From: Delphinapterus leucas
Taxonomy: Eukaryota > Chordata > Mammalia > Artiodactyla > Monodontidae
Direction: 5' to 3'
DNA: 64,000 bases
Assembly: GCF_002288925.2 (NCBI RefSeq)
Contig: NW_022098023.1
Location: 29,405,850-29,469,849 of the forward strand
In this document: piece by piece, positions 11,747-23,181 of the stretch
Numbering within the stretch: position 1 is the stretch's first letter
Layout: every line of letters begins with the position of its first letter
The notes under the pieces: model-generated
Told to the model about the DNA's origin: nothing
The model's database searches: none
What the model saw: the letters and a program-made list of their open reading frames with translations, nothing else
Program-made: the position numbers and the translations under genes

Positions 11747-11862
11747 ATATTTTTTGGCCATGCCATGCGGCATGCAGGATCTTAGTTCCCCAGCCAGGAC
11801 TCAAACCTGTGCCCTGTGAAGTGGAAGCACAGAGTCAACCACTGAACCGCCAGGGAAGTCCC
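11747..11862 (-). mobile_element. Short tRNA-derived SINE (older CHR/cetartiodactyl type)
   Basis: The sequence TTTTTTGGCCATGCCATGCG, then GGATCTTAGTTCCCCAGCC and a right end CGCCAGGGAAGTCCC is an inverted copy of the older tRNA-derived SINE shared by cetartiodactyls. It is flanked by AATTGATATAT (11736-11746) and AACTGATATAT (11863-11873). It sits inside the old L1 remnant. Confidence 0.85.
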
Positions 11863-12689
11863 AACTGATATATTTTCATTTTTCTTGATATAGGTATTAA
11901 ATGTTATGCAATTTCTCAGATAACTATTTAAGCTATATTCCAGAGATTCTGATATTTTTCCACTATTGTTTTCAAGTATTTTGGCATTTTGGTTTTGAAT
12001 TTTGTGTTTTATACAATAATTGTTCAACAGCATGTTTCAAATTTTTGGTGTGAAAAGGACTCTTTTGTTTCTTGATTTTATTTTGCTCATATTTTTCCAG
12101 TTCTCTGGAATTTATTAAGGCTTTATTTGTGGACTAAGGAAAGGTCAATATTTGCAAGTATTCCATGTGCTTTTAAAAAGGTATAGTTTCTATTTTTGAG
12201 GTTCATAATTTTATAAATTTCAATGTAATATATTTTTTAAATCTTCTGTCTACTCACTAATTTTTTCCATTTGATTGTCTTGTATTGAGAGAGGTGTATA
12301 ATATTCGTTTCCTTGCACCTGTTTTCTGCTGTAATGTATATGGTTGCTCTAAGTTACATAAATATTACAAACTCTTAAATATATCATTTTCAGCGTGCTT
12401 ATTTGTTTCTTTTAATGCCTTTTGGTCTGAAATCTACTTTGTCAGATACCAAGATTGACATCCTCTGTTTCCTTTTTATTTCCTTTGGTCTCTTATATCT
12501 GTGTCTGTACTTTCATTTTTAACCATTTTGAGTCTCTTTGTTTTAGATATGTCTCTTGTTTACAGTGCAGTGTTACATTTGTTTGGTATCCTATTTGAAG
12601 TATTTTTCTTAATAGTCTAATAAAATCAATTTAAATTTATTGATATTATCAAAATTTTGACCTCTAGAGTATTTTATGTATAGATACAC

Positions 12690-12800
12690 GTACAAACATA
12701 TATATATATTTATATATATAGATACACAAACATGTATATGTACTTTAATACACACACCCATACATATAAAAATATATGTTTGTAATACACACATATATAT
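12690..12800. repeat. AT/CA-rich simple repeat
   Basis: Mixed TATATA, ACATATA and ACACATA units, low complexity, in the old L1 remnant. A similar low-complexity TATG/ACA tract lies at about 10775-10870. Confidence 0.8.
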
Positions 12801-13359
12801 TTGCATTTTAGTCTGTTTACCTATATATTACCATTGATCCTCTTTTATTAGCTCTTGTGTTTTTTTTCTTCTTCCGTACTGTACAGTATTTTTATTAGTT
12901 AGTACTGTTTTCTTTCCTCAACCTTCCTTCTTTGAAATAATATATTTTAAAATCCTAATTGGTAAAATTGTTCTTTCCATACATTCTCGTCATTCCACAG
13001 ATTGTTCTACTGTATCTACGTTTTACATGGTACTATTACCTGTAATACTTTTTCTCTTATAGCCATCATTTGATCTTGTCACATGTATATAATATCAATA
13101 TCCCTCCAGTCATTTTGGTTTTGTGAAATTCTTGCTCAGATATACTAGGAAGTGCTCATTGGAACAATATTCTCTATCTTTCTTTATGTTCGTAACAGTT
13201 TCTTAGGAGCCTTTGAACTTAAAGAACATTTTGTCTGGCTATCAAATCTTATTTTCTTTGAGTATCTTAAATATGTCATTCCACTGTCCTCTGGAGTAAA
13301 GTGTTATTGTCAAAAAAAAAATATCAACCCGATAGTCTTTTCTTACAACTAACTTTAGA

Positions 13360-15740
13360 ATAGACGCTGGATGTCTTTTAAGAAGCAGGTGCACCCATCC
13401 CCTGGTACTATGAATGTTGGCTACTAAAAACTCACAACTGTTATTTCCTCCAGAAGATTGCTCTTAGCTGATGGGGACCATCTTGCTGGAAGGTCACATA
13501 CTCTTTGGGGAAAGGCCAACAGCTCATGACTGTCTGATATGGGGCATGAAAGACTGGACCTCTTGCCTAAAGGTAGAGGCAGCTCTGCTGTGCATACATC
13601 CTTCTCAGTACTCTTCCTCTTGCACACCTTGGACTAGACCAAGGTGAGGCTTGACCTGAGACCACATCCTCTCTCAGATTTGTCTCCTTTCCTCCCCAGC
13701 TCCCCTCACTCCCTCATAGATTTTGTTTCTTCTAAATAACATGTTCGCAATAAAATCACATACATAGAAATCTCTGTCTTAGGCTCTGTTTCTAGGTAAC
13801 CTGCCCTTTTCAAATCTTCTTTCCTTTATTTGCCTTATAGTTGAGTTTTGTTTCTAGTTTATGTTATTCCTTCATTGCTTGTATTGTTATTATTTTTTGG
13901 AACTTGCTTTTAATGCTTTATAAATTATTAGATTACTGTTTTCACTGGCTAATGGGTATTCTTTCTGGATTGCCTTCATTTCCATAGTATGACTGTTCTG
14001 CTTCTTAGATTCTTTTTTCCTAATGTAATTTTGTATGGGATTCAACAGCAATATTTACCTTTTTTCCTTTTTAGGTGACTTTTTTTGGGGGGGTTAATTT
14101 TAGGAGGAAAATGAACTAAATAGTTTTCCTTGCTTCATAGCTCTTAATATTTCTCCTTTGATATAATCACAGGCAATAACATTATGACTCTATAACTTCT
14201 GAATTATTCTGGCTTCTTCCCTCCCAATTTTAGGTAAAACCTCTTGTTTTTCCCTGATATTCCTTGGTTCTACTTTTTTACAGTTTCTCCAGAGTAGGAA
14301 TTATTCTGTTAGCAGTTTCTTTCCATGGGACTCTATCCTAAAAGAGAACTTGAGTTAGTTTTCTGTGTTTCAGGAGCCCAGGTAACTTCAGTGCCATTTG
14401 ACCTCTTATGGGTCCTTAAAATCAGCTGTGAGCTGATGACTGTCCACCTCCCTCTCAGTTTCTGTTACTCTTCTCTGATTGGCTCACTGAGGTTTCCAGT
14501 GTGTAGTTTTTTCTTCAGTTTCAAAGTGGTTGTAGTTATGTTGCCTTTTCTTTGACTCTTCCTGTTCATTTTCTGATTCCTTGTGAGTTTTGCTTCCGTC
14601 AATGGTTTATTTCAGTCCAATCGAATTTGGGGTTTGCTGTCATACATTTTGCCTAACTTTGTTGTACATGTTGACTCCAGGTTTTCAGTTTTGCTGTTCT
14701 AATGGCTGTCTGTTTTTAGGTACAATTTATGTAGATTTAAAAACTATGCCACCGCTACTACCATCTTTCCAGATTGCTACAGATTTATTAGTAACTGTTT
14801 AAGTTTAAGCAGGTAAAAAACAACCACAACAAAAGATAACACAAAACAAACTCCAGACTTCTGGTAGACTGAGTTAACAATTTGGATTGCCAATTTGTAG
14901 CTCATTAATTAGCTCTGCAGGACTGAAATAGATTTACTCACTGCTTGGTTTGTGCTCGGTAAGGATAGGAGATTTTCAGACCATTTTATGAACTAATGCT
15001 CAGTGCCCTTCACTTTGTGTAGATTTTCTTTCTAAACTTTATAGCATGCAAAATTCATGCTTCAGGCATGAAAAGGAGGCTGGCATTGCAGGTAGTAGGA
15101 AAAAATGCATACAACTCAAGTTCATTTGAATGTGACTTAATTTGTCTAATATCCAAAAGTCTTGGCTTCCTTCCCGGCCTTCTAACCACTCTCCTACATT
15201 TCCTACATTCAGTTTATTCAGTAGGTTTCTAAGAAGCTTCTTAAAATTTTATTTGACTGTGTGTCCCTTGAAAAGTTACAAAGTGGGAGCAGGTGTTAGC
15301 CTAGGTAAGGTGAATTTTCTAAAATGTATTGTTATAGTCCTATTATTTTGTGAAGGAAAAACTTAGAATCATACTTATTGAGGTTCAGATACTCATATTG
15401 TCAGATTTGAGTTTAAAAGCACTTTCAATAAGAGCTCAAATCGTTTTAAGGGCAAGTTAGTAATTTCTTACTCTCTAATGAGACAAAATCCTTAAGCTAA
15501 TAAAAATTAAAATTAAACCCCTCTCTGCCGACTGGGTGTTCAGAGGAAATAAACCACTACCAGGATTATGGGAATCTTGGGATTAAAAGGCCAATAGGAA
15601 GCGGGCCCTGCATATTCAGATGTAGTCTAGTGGCATGTTATCCAAGTCATTTGCAGATGTCGTCTAACCTTTTTCTTTGAATGATGCCTTGAGACCCAAT
15701 CCTGTTTCTCCAACTCCTTTCTAGTCCCCTTACATACCGT
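13360..15740. other. AT-rich DNA, no gene; possible old repeat pieces
   Basis: At 13600-13800 the blocks CAATAAAATCACATACATAG and TCTGTCTTAGGCTCTGTTTC look like the 3' end of an old retroelement that I cannot name. Most of 13800-14800 is T-rich and may continue an old reverse-strand L1. No coding exon or RNA gene was recognised. Confidence 0.4.
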
Positions 15741-15744
15741 AGGA

Positions 15745-15963
15745 CAGGGGGCTGCAAACTTTTATTTTAAGGACCATAGAGTATGTATTTTAGGCTTTGT
15801 GGGTCCCAAGTCTCTGTTACATTTACTCAACTCTGCTATTATACTGAGAAAGCAGCCCTACACAAAACAAAAAAGAATGGCTCGGTTGTGTTCCAATTAA
15901 ACCCTCTTTACAAAAAAAGGCAGTAGGCCAGATATGGTCTGCAGGGCAGTTTGTCAACTCCTG
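15745..15963 (+). mobile_element. Non-autonomous hAT-Charlie type DNA transposon (MER)
   Basis: The left end CAGGGGGCTGCAAACTTTTA and right end CAGTTTGTCAACTCCTG form imperfect terminal inverted repeats. Inside are TTTTAGGCTTTGTGGGTCCC, TACTCAACTCTGC and the GGCCAGATATGGTCTGCAGG block of a very common mammalian MER element. Flanking 8-mers CCGTAGGA and CTCTAGAA agree at 5 of 8, as an old hAT target duplication might. A second copy lies at 53316-53540. Confidence 0.75.
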
Positions 15964-16188
15964 CTCTAGAAGAAGACCATATTGGAGGGTAAGGCCTAGC
16001 CAAGTCTTCACACAAAAGGAACATTTAATAAAAACCCCATTATCGACAACTTCCATTTAAGAGAAGAAATGCCATTCACTTCAGAGTAACCTGCTTTGGG
16101 ACCAAATATGGGGGAATGGGATTGAGGGACATCAATGGGATTGGGAAGAAGCTATTTCTGTAGTTTCATTTCTTGTGTGCTATATATT

Positions 16189-16310
16189 GTTTTTTTTAAT
16201 TTTTAAATTTTATTTTATTTATTTTTTTATACAGCACGTTCTTATTAGTCATCAATTTTATACACATCAGTGTATACATGTCAATCCCAGTCGCCAATTC
16301 AGCACACCTT
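16189..16310 (-). mobile_element. Short L1 fragment, minus strand, with own TSD
   Basis: The segment TTTTATACAGCACGTTCTTA … TGTATACATGTCAATCCCAG is a piece of cetartiodactyl L1 3' region in reverse orientation, with a T-rich start equal to the poly(A) tail. The flanks GTGTGCTATATATT (16175-16188) and GTGTACTATATATT (16311-16324) form a 14-bp target duplication with one mismatch. So it is an independent, strongly 5'-truncated insertion. Confidence 0.8.
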
Positions 16311-16341
16311 GTGTACTATATATTTTTTAAAGTTCTTTCCT

Positions 16342-16623
16342 GGGGCTTCCCTGGTGGCGCAGTGGTTGAGAATCTGCCTGCTTATGCAGGGGACACGGGT
16401 TCGAGCCCCGATCTGGGAGGCTCCCACATGCCGCGGAGCAACTAGGCCCGTGAGCCACAACTACTGAGCCTGCGTGTCTGGAGCCTGTGCTCCGCAACAA
16501 GAGAGGCCGCGATAGTGAGAGGCCTGTGCACCGCGATGAAGAGTGGCCCCCGCTTGCCACAACTAGAGAAAAGCCCTCGCACAAAAGCGAAGACCCAACA
16601 CAGCAAAAATAAATAAATTAATA
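16342..16623 (+). mobile_element. Longer tRNA-derived SINE (CHR-2-like), full length
   Basis: The copy starts GGGGCTTCCCTGGTGGCGCA and is about 280 bp, longer than CHR-1. The extra 3' part runs GAAGAGTGGCCCCCGCTTGC, AAGCCCTCGCACAAAAGCG and AAATAAATAAATTAAT. The target duplication AAAGTTCTTTCCT is perfect (16329-16341 and 16624-16636). It sits just downstream of the L1 scrap at 16189-16310. Confidence 0.9.
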
Positions 16624-16639
16624 AAAGTTCTTTCCTTTA

Positions 16640-17167
16640 TTTATATTTTTGTGCTATGAAATGAAATTACATGGACATAGAGAGAAATATGAAGATTCCT
16701 CCAGCTAGCTAACAAATAACAAATCTCATATAAGAATACCAAGGGAAATTGCTTAAAGTATACTCTGTGATGGAGATATAAAGTGAACAAGACTCAGGGT
16801 CATTTTTGGTAATTTTTGTGTATGAGACACTCAAGACGTCTTGTGAATTCAATCCATGTGATGGGGCAATGCAGTCCTGGCAAATAGATTTTGATGCTGT
16901 AGCACCCGGTTAAGGAAATAAAAGAGGTAATTGAAGAAGATCAATTTTAAAACAACTATATTTTACCCAGATTGAGATAAAACATCTAATTATTAAGTAT
17001 GGGAATAGCCCACTTTGTTTGGTTTGTGTATCCCCATTTTACACTTGGGTATATCTATTATAATGAATAAGAACTATTTCTCCTCACGTATTCTTTATTT
17101 ATATAAAACAAACATATGATAGAAAGAAATCTAATTAACAGAAAATATCGTAGCACTTGTTGGGACA
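16640..17167. other. Unique DNA, nothing recognised
   Basis: AT-rich sequence without gene, RNA gene or confident repeat. Confidence 0.45.
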
Positions 17168-17549
17168 TGTGTCAGTCTGCTAGGGCTACCATAACAAAAT
17201 AACACAGTCTGGGATGCTTAAACTGCAGGAAATTTATTTTCTCAAAGTTCTAGAGACTAGAAGTCAAAGATCAAGGTGTTGGCAGGTTTGGTTTCTCCTT
17301 AGGCCTCCCTCCTTGACTCACAGAAGCCTGCCTTCTCTAGGTGTCCTTATATGGACTTTTCTCCATGTGCTCACATCCCTGGTGTCTCTCTTCTTATAAG
17401 GATGCCAGTCCTATCAGATTAGGGCCCCACCCTTATTACAGCATTTAATCTTAATTCTGTCTTTAAAGACCCTACCTTCAAATACAGTTCCACTGGGGGT
17501 TAAGACTTTAACATATGAATTATCAGGGAACACAATTCAGTCCATAACA
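17168..17549 (-). mobile_element. Solo LTR, MaLR class, minus strand
   Basis: Read forward it begins TGTGTCAGTCTGCTAGGGCT and ends GTCCATAACA, the reverse of a TGTTATGGACTGAATTGTG-type LTR. Inside are GAAATTTATTTTCTCAAAG, GTGTCTCTCTTCTTATAAGG and ATTAGGGCCCCACCCTTATT, in the order expected for MLT1/MST LTRs. AATAAA appears as TTTATT on this strand. No internal region adjoins it. Confidence 0.8.
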
Positions 17550-18400
17550 GCAAATGCTGCCTAAATTTTAATTGTTGGACCAAAAGCCTAACATTATTGA
17601 AATGGTAATTGGAGTTGCAGGTTATATAGACAGGTAGAGAAATATTTCTCTATGAATGACCACTAATAAGCAAGGAGCTTTGCAAATAATTTCATGTTAA
17701 CATTTTTCAAATTGGTTATCTTGAATAATAAAGTGTTGTTTTCATAAAATAACATGTTAATTCCAGTACACAGTCCCCAAAAGAGCCATCATTGCATAAA
17801 ACCAAAAACAAGGCAGAAGATTTTAAACTTATAATTAACAGTTGGAAATTTAAACAGGGTAATATATGAAGTCTGTGCAAAATTTTTATGATTGAGTTTT
17901 GAAAAATACTGTATTATCCCTGTTCAAACTGATGTTGCAGTTTTTTCCTCTAGGAACAGACAGCCTTTCAGGCTGAATAAATTGGTTACCAATTTCTACT
18001 TGATAATCCTCAGTTCCAACCACTGACTCTCTCTTCTGCCTTTGTGGTAGGGAATGGCATTCTTCTGCAACACAAAGTAGACAGTGAACATTATGTGCTG
18101 TTGTAGAGATTGGTCAAGACAACACAACACGCAATAGCTCTCAGAAGCAAAGAGCATTATTATTGGTCAAGTTCTATGATGAAGCCAACTTTGCATAATT
18201 CCTGTAAGAGTCAAAGATATGTGATCTTGTTTGCATGAAGTCTATAAAAATTTTATACACATCTAATTATTGCTTAAAATAATCTTCATTCCACTTAAAG
18301 CATCAAGAAATCTGAATATGAGTTGTATAATATTCTGATGAAGAAAAAACATTGTGAAATATTTCAGAAATCTTTCTTCTGAAGTTTTTTTTTTTTTCTA
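17550..18400. other. Unique AT-rich DNA, possibly flank of the hAT fossil
   Basis: No gene is visible. The region adjoins the decayed hAT transposase to the right and could hold its 3' end, but no terminal inverted repeat was identified. Confidence 0.4.
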
Positions 18401-18439
18401 AATCTTAAACAATTTAGATTTAGAAAGGGAAATCAGAAA

Positions 18440-19610
18440 GTATAATTCCTACTCTGGCCTGCCACAGATTGTTTTGAAATATTCACCATTTTTCTAAGAT
18501 GATGAACAGTACAAAATTATTTCATTTTTAAAGAAAAATACATAGTTTATTTTGAAGTTCCTCAGAAAGAATTTTCCTAATACTTGTACTTAACATGTGC
18601 TAAACAGTTTTTCGAGAGATAATAATTTCCAATTTGGAAACCAAATTCAGCAAACCGTTTAATTCATCAGCCACCTGTGTATCTGAAATATTCATTTGAT
18701 TCCACTTCCAATATTTCAACACTATCTGAACATTTTTAGACAGTCTGCAGTGTCTGTTAACATTCAATCAAACCTATTTTTATAAGCTACATAGTTTTCT
18801 CGATATATTTGTCTGGTTTATAGTGTATTGAAATGCTGCAGTCTTTTTGCAGAAGGCTGGTACTGTTGTTCAAAGAATTATTAATATTCACAGAGTTTTG
18901 GAGTTCCACTTGCTGACAGAGCATCCTCCAAATTAACAGTAAATGGTGATCATGACAGTACATATAAAAAGGTCTCTCTCTCTCTTCCTAAACTTTGAAA
19001 AAACTATTAAACCTTCCACCCATGTTATCAGCACGATTATATTTCTGCCTGCTCAATTATGTTAAAATGAACTCTGATTTGCTGCAGGTAAATTTTTACC
19101 ACTCTGTTTAGATTGGTCTCAGTCATCTTTCCAATGTAATGAAAGTCAAAATACTCCCTTATTTAAGAGATGCCCTTTGAGAGCATTTTACACTAATTGA
19201 TAGCCGTACCACTTTTGCTCCATTGTTTGTTGATTGACATCTAATGGAAACAATGTTTTCACACATTCTGAATTACATTATTATTGTTCTGCCTACAGAA
19301 CTGTTCAAATCACTCTGTGAGCTCATACATAAAAACATCTCTTTCTTACCTTTCTGATTTTCAACAACTAAAAAAAATCTCTTTTCTTTATAAATGAAAC
19401 AGACTCATCATACTCTTTTAACAATAAATACTATTTCCCGACAAATAAATATTTTTAACTCTGAATTTCAGGTTTCTTCCATTTCCTTCAATATGTTTTT
19501 GTGAGAAGATCATTTATCTGCAACAGTTCCATCACAAAATCCGTTTTGACTCCAAAAGCAATCACTTCAAGTATATATTACTTTTTCATGTGTTCTAATT
19601 TTCTAGGAAT
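18440..19610 (-). pseudogene. Decayed hAT-superfamily transposase (Tip100/ZMYM-like), fossil
   Basis: Translated on the minus strand in pieces, this stretch keeps the order of a hAT transposase. At about 19350-19430 a frame reads LLLKEYDES followed by KKRDFFxLLKIRKVRKR, resembling the LRGHDE…NKGNFLELLKF region. At about 18930-19050 ADNMGGRFNSFFKV precedes RPFYMYCHDHHLLL, resembling the DGA-NMSG and YVHCxAHxLNL motifs of the catalytic core. At 18740-18890 RLQHFNTLxTRQIYRENY is followed by AYKNRFD, like the conserved TRW region. At 18570-18660 ADELNGLLNLVSKLEI resembles the C-terminal part. Many stops and frameshifts separate these, so it encodes nothing. The three catalytic acidic positions cannot all be assigned. 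It may be a Zaphod-type element; the family name is an inference. Confidence 0.65.
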
Positions 19611-19835
19611 TCTTTTTTTATTAAAAGCTTCTAATTTTGTTTCCAAATAATTATAGCTGCCTAGAAAATACATCACAGTTACAAATAAGCTAGACAAAAA
19701 GTCTAAATATTAAGGGACAGAGGAAAGCAAACAAAGTGTTTCTGAGACATATAATGTTGAAATGAATAAACAGGTTTACGTGGATGGGATGGTGCAATTA
19801 AAATATTGCTAATTGTGTTATTGTTCATTATTATG

Positions 19836-20051
19836 ATTTTTTTTTTTTTTTTTTTTGTGGTTGTGGGGGCTCTTCTTATTTTTGCGGCCTCTCCCATTGC
19901 GGAGCACAGGCTCCGGACGCGCAGGCTCAGCAGCCATGGCTCACGGGCCCAGCCGCTCCGCGGCATGTGGGATCTTCCCAGACCGGGGCACGAACCCGTG
20001 TCCCCTGCATCGGCAGGCGGACTCTCAACCACTGCGCCACCAGGGAAGCCC
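19836..20051 (-). mobile_element. CHR-1 type SINE, minus strand
   Basis: The poly-T run at 19838-19856 is the tail. The SINE 3' end is altered: TGTGGTTGTGGGGGCTCTTC replaces the usual GCGGTACGCGGG-type terminus. The body and right end CACCAGGGAAGCCC are normal. Target duplication TGTTCATTATT on both sides (19822-19832 and 20052-20062). Confidence 0.92.
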
Positions 20052-20062
20052 TGTTCATTATT

Positions 20063-20660
20063 TTTGTTTGTTGTGATTTCATTTTCTATTTTGATGCAGA
20101 AAAATTCGTCTGTTTTGCGCTGCCACGGAACAAATAAAATCATTGCTATTTTTCGCAATTTATGTAACTATTAATTTGTGACATGTACATATTTTTCCCT
20201 GTGTAGAAAAAAACAGAAGCAAATGTTGGGGCTATGGAGAAGAACACAGTTATGATTTTGAATGTCATTTCATCATTCCTTTGGTGATGAGACTTGGAGC
20301 CATGCACTAGAGCCCCCAGAACTTCTGTGTTGTGGCTTGAGGTTAGCTGCCTTTCCAAGTCTTCAGTATCTCCCAGATCCTCACTGGTATTGTCTGTTTC
20401 CAAATAGTCAGTTGCTACATTCAGTTTTATTATCTGCCAAGTCCTTCACACTGGGCTTAAATTCCACCACTAATCTGAAACAGGCAACACCCAAGGATAA
20501 CGAACACAACCTTATCAAAATAGGAGAGGAAAATTCTAGTGCTCTACCTAGCGTTACAATCTTATCCTTGCTATTGTATGTCTTGTTCCCATGGTTTAAA
20601 ATACAACAAAATAACATTTTCTTTATTGATTTAGATCCCCAGTGAAATATCCCCTTACTA
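20063..20660. other. Unique DNA; 127-codon open frame judged non-coding
   Basis: An open frame covers 20262-20645 on the plus strand. Its translation is leucine- and serine-rich without a domain I know, has no evident homology or splice context, and an overlapping 69-codon frame lies on the other strand. I regard it as chance or as part of an old repeat. Confidence 0.45.
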
Positions 20661-20679
20661 TCCCAAAGTTTGATTCAAA

Positions 20680-22058
20680 AGACTTCAAATAATAGACTAT
20701 AGACTTTTGCTTTAAATCTGGTTTAACAGGGACCAGATTTACCCACGCACCTGAAATAGCGAAAATACCAACAAAACAAATAGCGCGTTGGTTTTCAAGA
20801 CACTGAATATCACTGACAGGGAAAGTTAAGAATTCCTTAAATATGGGAAACAAATTTCATGAGCCGTACGTACAGTTGCATCCAGCTTACTGCCTGGAAA
20901 GAGTTTTCACGCCGTGATGCAAGGAGGGGAAATTCGGACAAAGTCCAGGGGACACCCTGAATTGAAGCGATGGAGCTGGGAGTCCAAGGAGACTAAGGCA
21001 GATAGAGTTGTCAGGGCAGAGCACTGCACAGGAGAGGGCAACATACAGAAATTTTTGGAGTCCCGCAGAGGGCAAGATGTGAGAGACAAATACAGAATAA
21101 AACACAAATTGATATCTCCCGGAGGAACAGATTCTAAATATATAGTCTGAACTTTCAGGCGTCAGTGTACATTCCATTATAATTGAGGCCCTAGGTGAAA
21201 ACCTTAGGAAGGTCCTCCAAGATGCTTCATGGAGCAAAAGGGGTGACATAGGCTGCAAAACACAGAGCCAAAGAAAGCCAAAACTGCAGCAGGTACTGGC
21301 ACAATTAGGGTTGGTACTGGAGAAGTGAAGAAGAAAGGATATTCTAACAACGAGTAAAGCCATCCCCAGATGAAGTCAGGATAGAATAAGGGTTGAAAAA
21401 TGGAAGTCAAGAAAAAAGGTGTATAGGGAGGGGGTGATAGAAGCCAAGCTTAAGAATAAGGGAGTGTTAATAATCTATGACATATTTTTGCCTAAAAATC
21501 TGAATCAGAATCTAATTGGGAATCTACATCTAAACTCTGGTTAATGGGAAATTTGGGTCCATAGAAGAACAGGTTAAATGGAACCATGAAGAAGCAAACA
21601 GCTAAATTCAGAATATGAACCATTCTCTATGATGTAAAAATAAAAATAATATACCTGTAATAAACCAATGACATGAAATCAAAAGGAAGGAGGATAGTTA
21701 GAGAATGAAAGATCCGTAAGCGATATAAAAAATAAGTGCAGTGTGCGGACCTTGTTTGAATTTCATCTCAAACTAATCAGCTGAAAAAAGATAGTATTGA
21801 GATAACTCAGGAAAATTTGAATAACAATAAGGAATTAAAAAATTTTTGTTTGTAAAGATCAAGGAATGGTGGCTATAGTAAAAATTTCCTTTAAAATTAT
21901 TGTACATACTCAAGTATTTATAAGCAAAATGAAATTATGCCTGAGAATCTCTTTAAAACAGCCAAAATGAAAAGAGATGGGGGCAATACACAGAAATGGT
22001 TGGAAAAATATTAAAAATTGTTGAAGTTGGGTGATAGGTATGTGGGGACTCTTACTTT
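20680..22058 (+). mobile_element. Old L1M-class remnant, left part
   Basis: From about 20755 the text AATAGCGAAAATACCAACAA, then CTTACTGCCTGGAAAGAG and GATGCAAGGAGGGGAAATTC resembles an old L1 5' region. From 21735 the blocks CAGTGTGCGGACCTTGTTTG, ATTGAGATAACTCAGGAAAA and AAATTGTTGAAGTTGGGTGA are the 3' region of an old L1M. These may be one deleted element or two. The 3' region continues after a younger insertion at 23108-23181 (CTACTTTTGTGTTTGTTTGA). Confidence 0.55.
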
Positions 22059-23107
22059 TCTTTTTTTTAAAAAAATTTTATAAATATAAATTGGTTTACA
22101 GTTTTATAAATATAGTTGGTTTACAACGCTGTGCTAGTTCCAGGTGTACAGCAAAGTGATTCAGTTATACATATTTGTAACTTCTCTTTTAGATTCTTTT
22201 CCATTATAGGTTATTACAAGATACTGACTATACAGTTCCCTGTGCTATACAGTAGGTCCTTGTTGGTTATCTTTTTTTTTCTTTCTTTCTTTCTTTCTTT
22301 CTTTATTTTATTTTTTGGCTACGTCAGGTCTTAGTAGCGGCGCGCGGGATCTTTGTTGAGGCACGTGGGATCTTTTTTGTTGTTGTGGGCGCGCGGGCTC
22401 TTCATTGCAGTGCGCGGGCTTCTCTCTAGCTGTGACGCGTGGGCTCCAGGGCGCATGGGTGAGCTCTGTAGTTTGCAGCACGCAGGCTTTCTCATTAAGG
22501 CGCAAAAGCTCAGTAGTTGTAAGGCATGGGCTTAGTTGCTCTGCAGCATGTGGGATCTTAGTTCCCTGACCAGGTATCGAACCCGAGTCCCCTGCATTGG
22601 AAGGCGGATTCTTTACCACTGGAACACTAGGGAAGTCCCTGATTATGTATTTTATATATATATATAGTAGTGTGCATATTTTAATCCCAAACTCCTAATT
22701 TATCCCTCCCTCCCCCTTTCCCCTTTGGTAACCATAAGTTTCTTTTCTACGTCTGTGAGTCTATTTATGCTGTGTAAATAAATTCATTTGTATCATTTTT
22801 TTAGATTCCACAAGTAAGTGATACCATGTGATGCTTGTCTTTGTTTGATTTATTTCACTTAGTATGATAATCTCTAGGTCCATCCATATTGCTGCATATG
22901 GCATTATTTCATTCTTTTTTATGGCTAATATTCCATTGTGTATATATACCATATCTTCTTTATCCATTCATCTATCAGTGGACACTTAGGTTGCTTCCAT
23001 GTCTTGGCTATTGTAAATAGTGTTGCTATGAACATTGTGGTGCATGTACCTTTTTGAATTATAATTTTCTCCAGATATATGCCTTCGAGTGGGATCGCTA
23101 GATCATA
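22059..23107 (-). mobile_element. Cetartiodactyl L1, 3' portion, minus strand
   Basis: The plus-strand text TTACAACGCTGTGCTAGTTC, CTATACAGTAGGTCCTTGTT, CATTTGTATCATTTTTTTAG, TAGGTCCATCCATATTGCTG and TAGTGTTGCTATGAACATTG is the 3' UTR and end of ORF2 of a cetartiodactyl L1 in reverse. It is 5'-truncated at about 23107 and inserted in the older L1M. A longer SINE splits it at 22270-22640. A local tandem duplication lies near its 3' end (22076-22126). Confidence 0.8.
22270..22639 (-). mobile_element. Longer tRNA-derived SINE (CHR-2-like), minus strand
   Basis: A T-rich and (TTTC)n start (22270-22303) is followed by TTTTGGCTACGTCAGGTCTT, several GCGCGGG-containing blocks, CTTAGTTCCCTGACCAGGTA and a right end CTAGGGAAGTCCC. 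It is longer than CHR-1 and is inserted in the L1 at 22059-23107, where GGTTATCT and GATTATGT flank it as an imperfect target duplication. Confidence 0.82.
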
Positions 23108-23180
23108 TGGTATTTTTCTATCTACTTTTGTGTTTGTTTGAAATTTTCCATGATAAGAATTTTTTTAAAAAGAAAGAAAA
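23108..23180 (+). mobile_element. Old L1M-class remnant, right part (3' end)
   Basis: The text CTACTTTTGTGTTTGTTTGA then AATTTTCCATGATAAGAA is the continuation of the L1M 3' end that stops at 22058. The A-rich tail then served as target for the CHR-1 SINE at 23182. Confidence 0.65.
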
Positions 23181-23181
23181 G

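Larger units (their letters stand above)
10390..13350 (-). mobile_element. Old L1/HAL1-like ORF2 remnant, minus strand
   Basis: Read on the minus strand this AT-rich stretch keeps blocks of L1 ORF2 in order, for example (plus-strand text) TTGCATTTGCTGATATCTTC, GTTCTTCATTTCTGTATTCTG, AGTATTCCATGTGC and TTTTGGTCTGAAATCTAC followed by TTTGTCAGATACC. The last matches the endonuclease-proximal part of ORF2. All frames are destroyed. A short tRNA-derived SINE (11747-11862) and an AT-rich microsatellite (12690-12800) lie inside. The right boundary is uncertain. Confidence 0.55.

Noticed and set aside
20262..20645. 127-codon open frame on the plus strand
   Set aside because: No recognisable domain, no splice or promoter context, and a 69-codon frame overlaps it on the opposite strand; chance frames of this size are expected in 64 kb.
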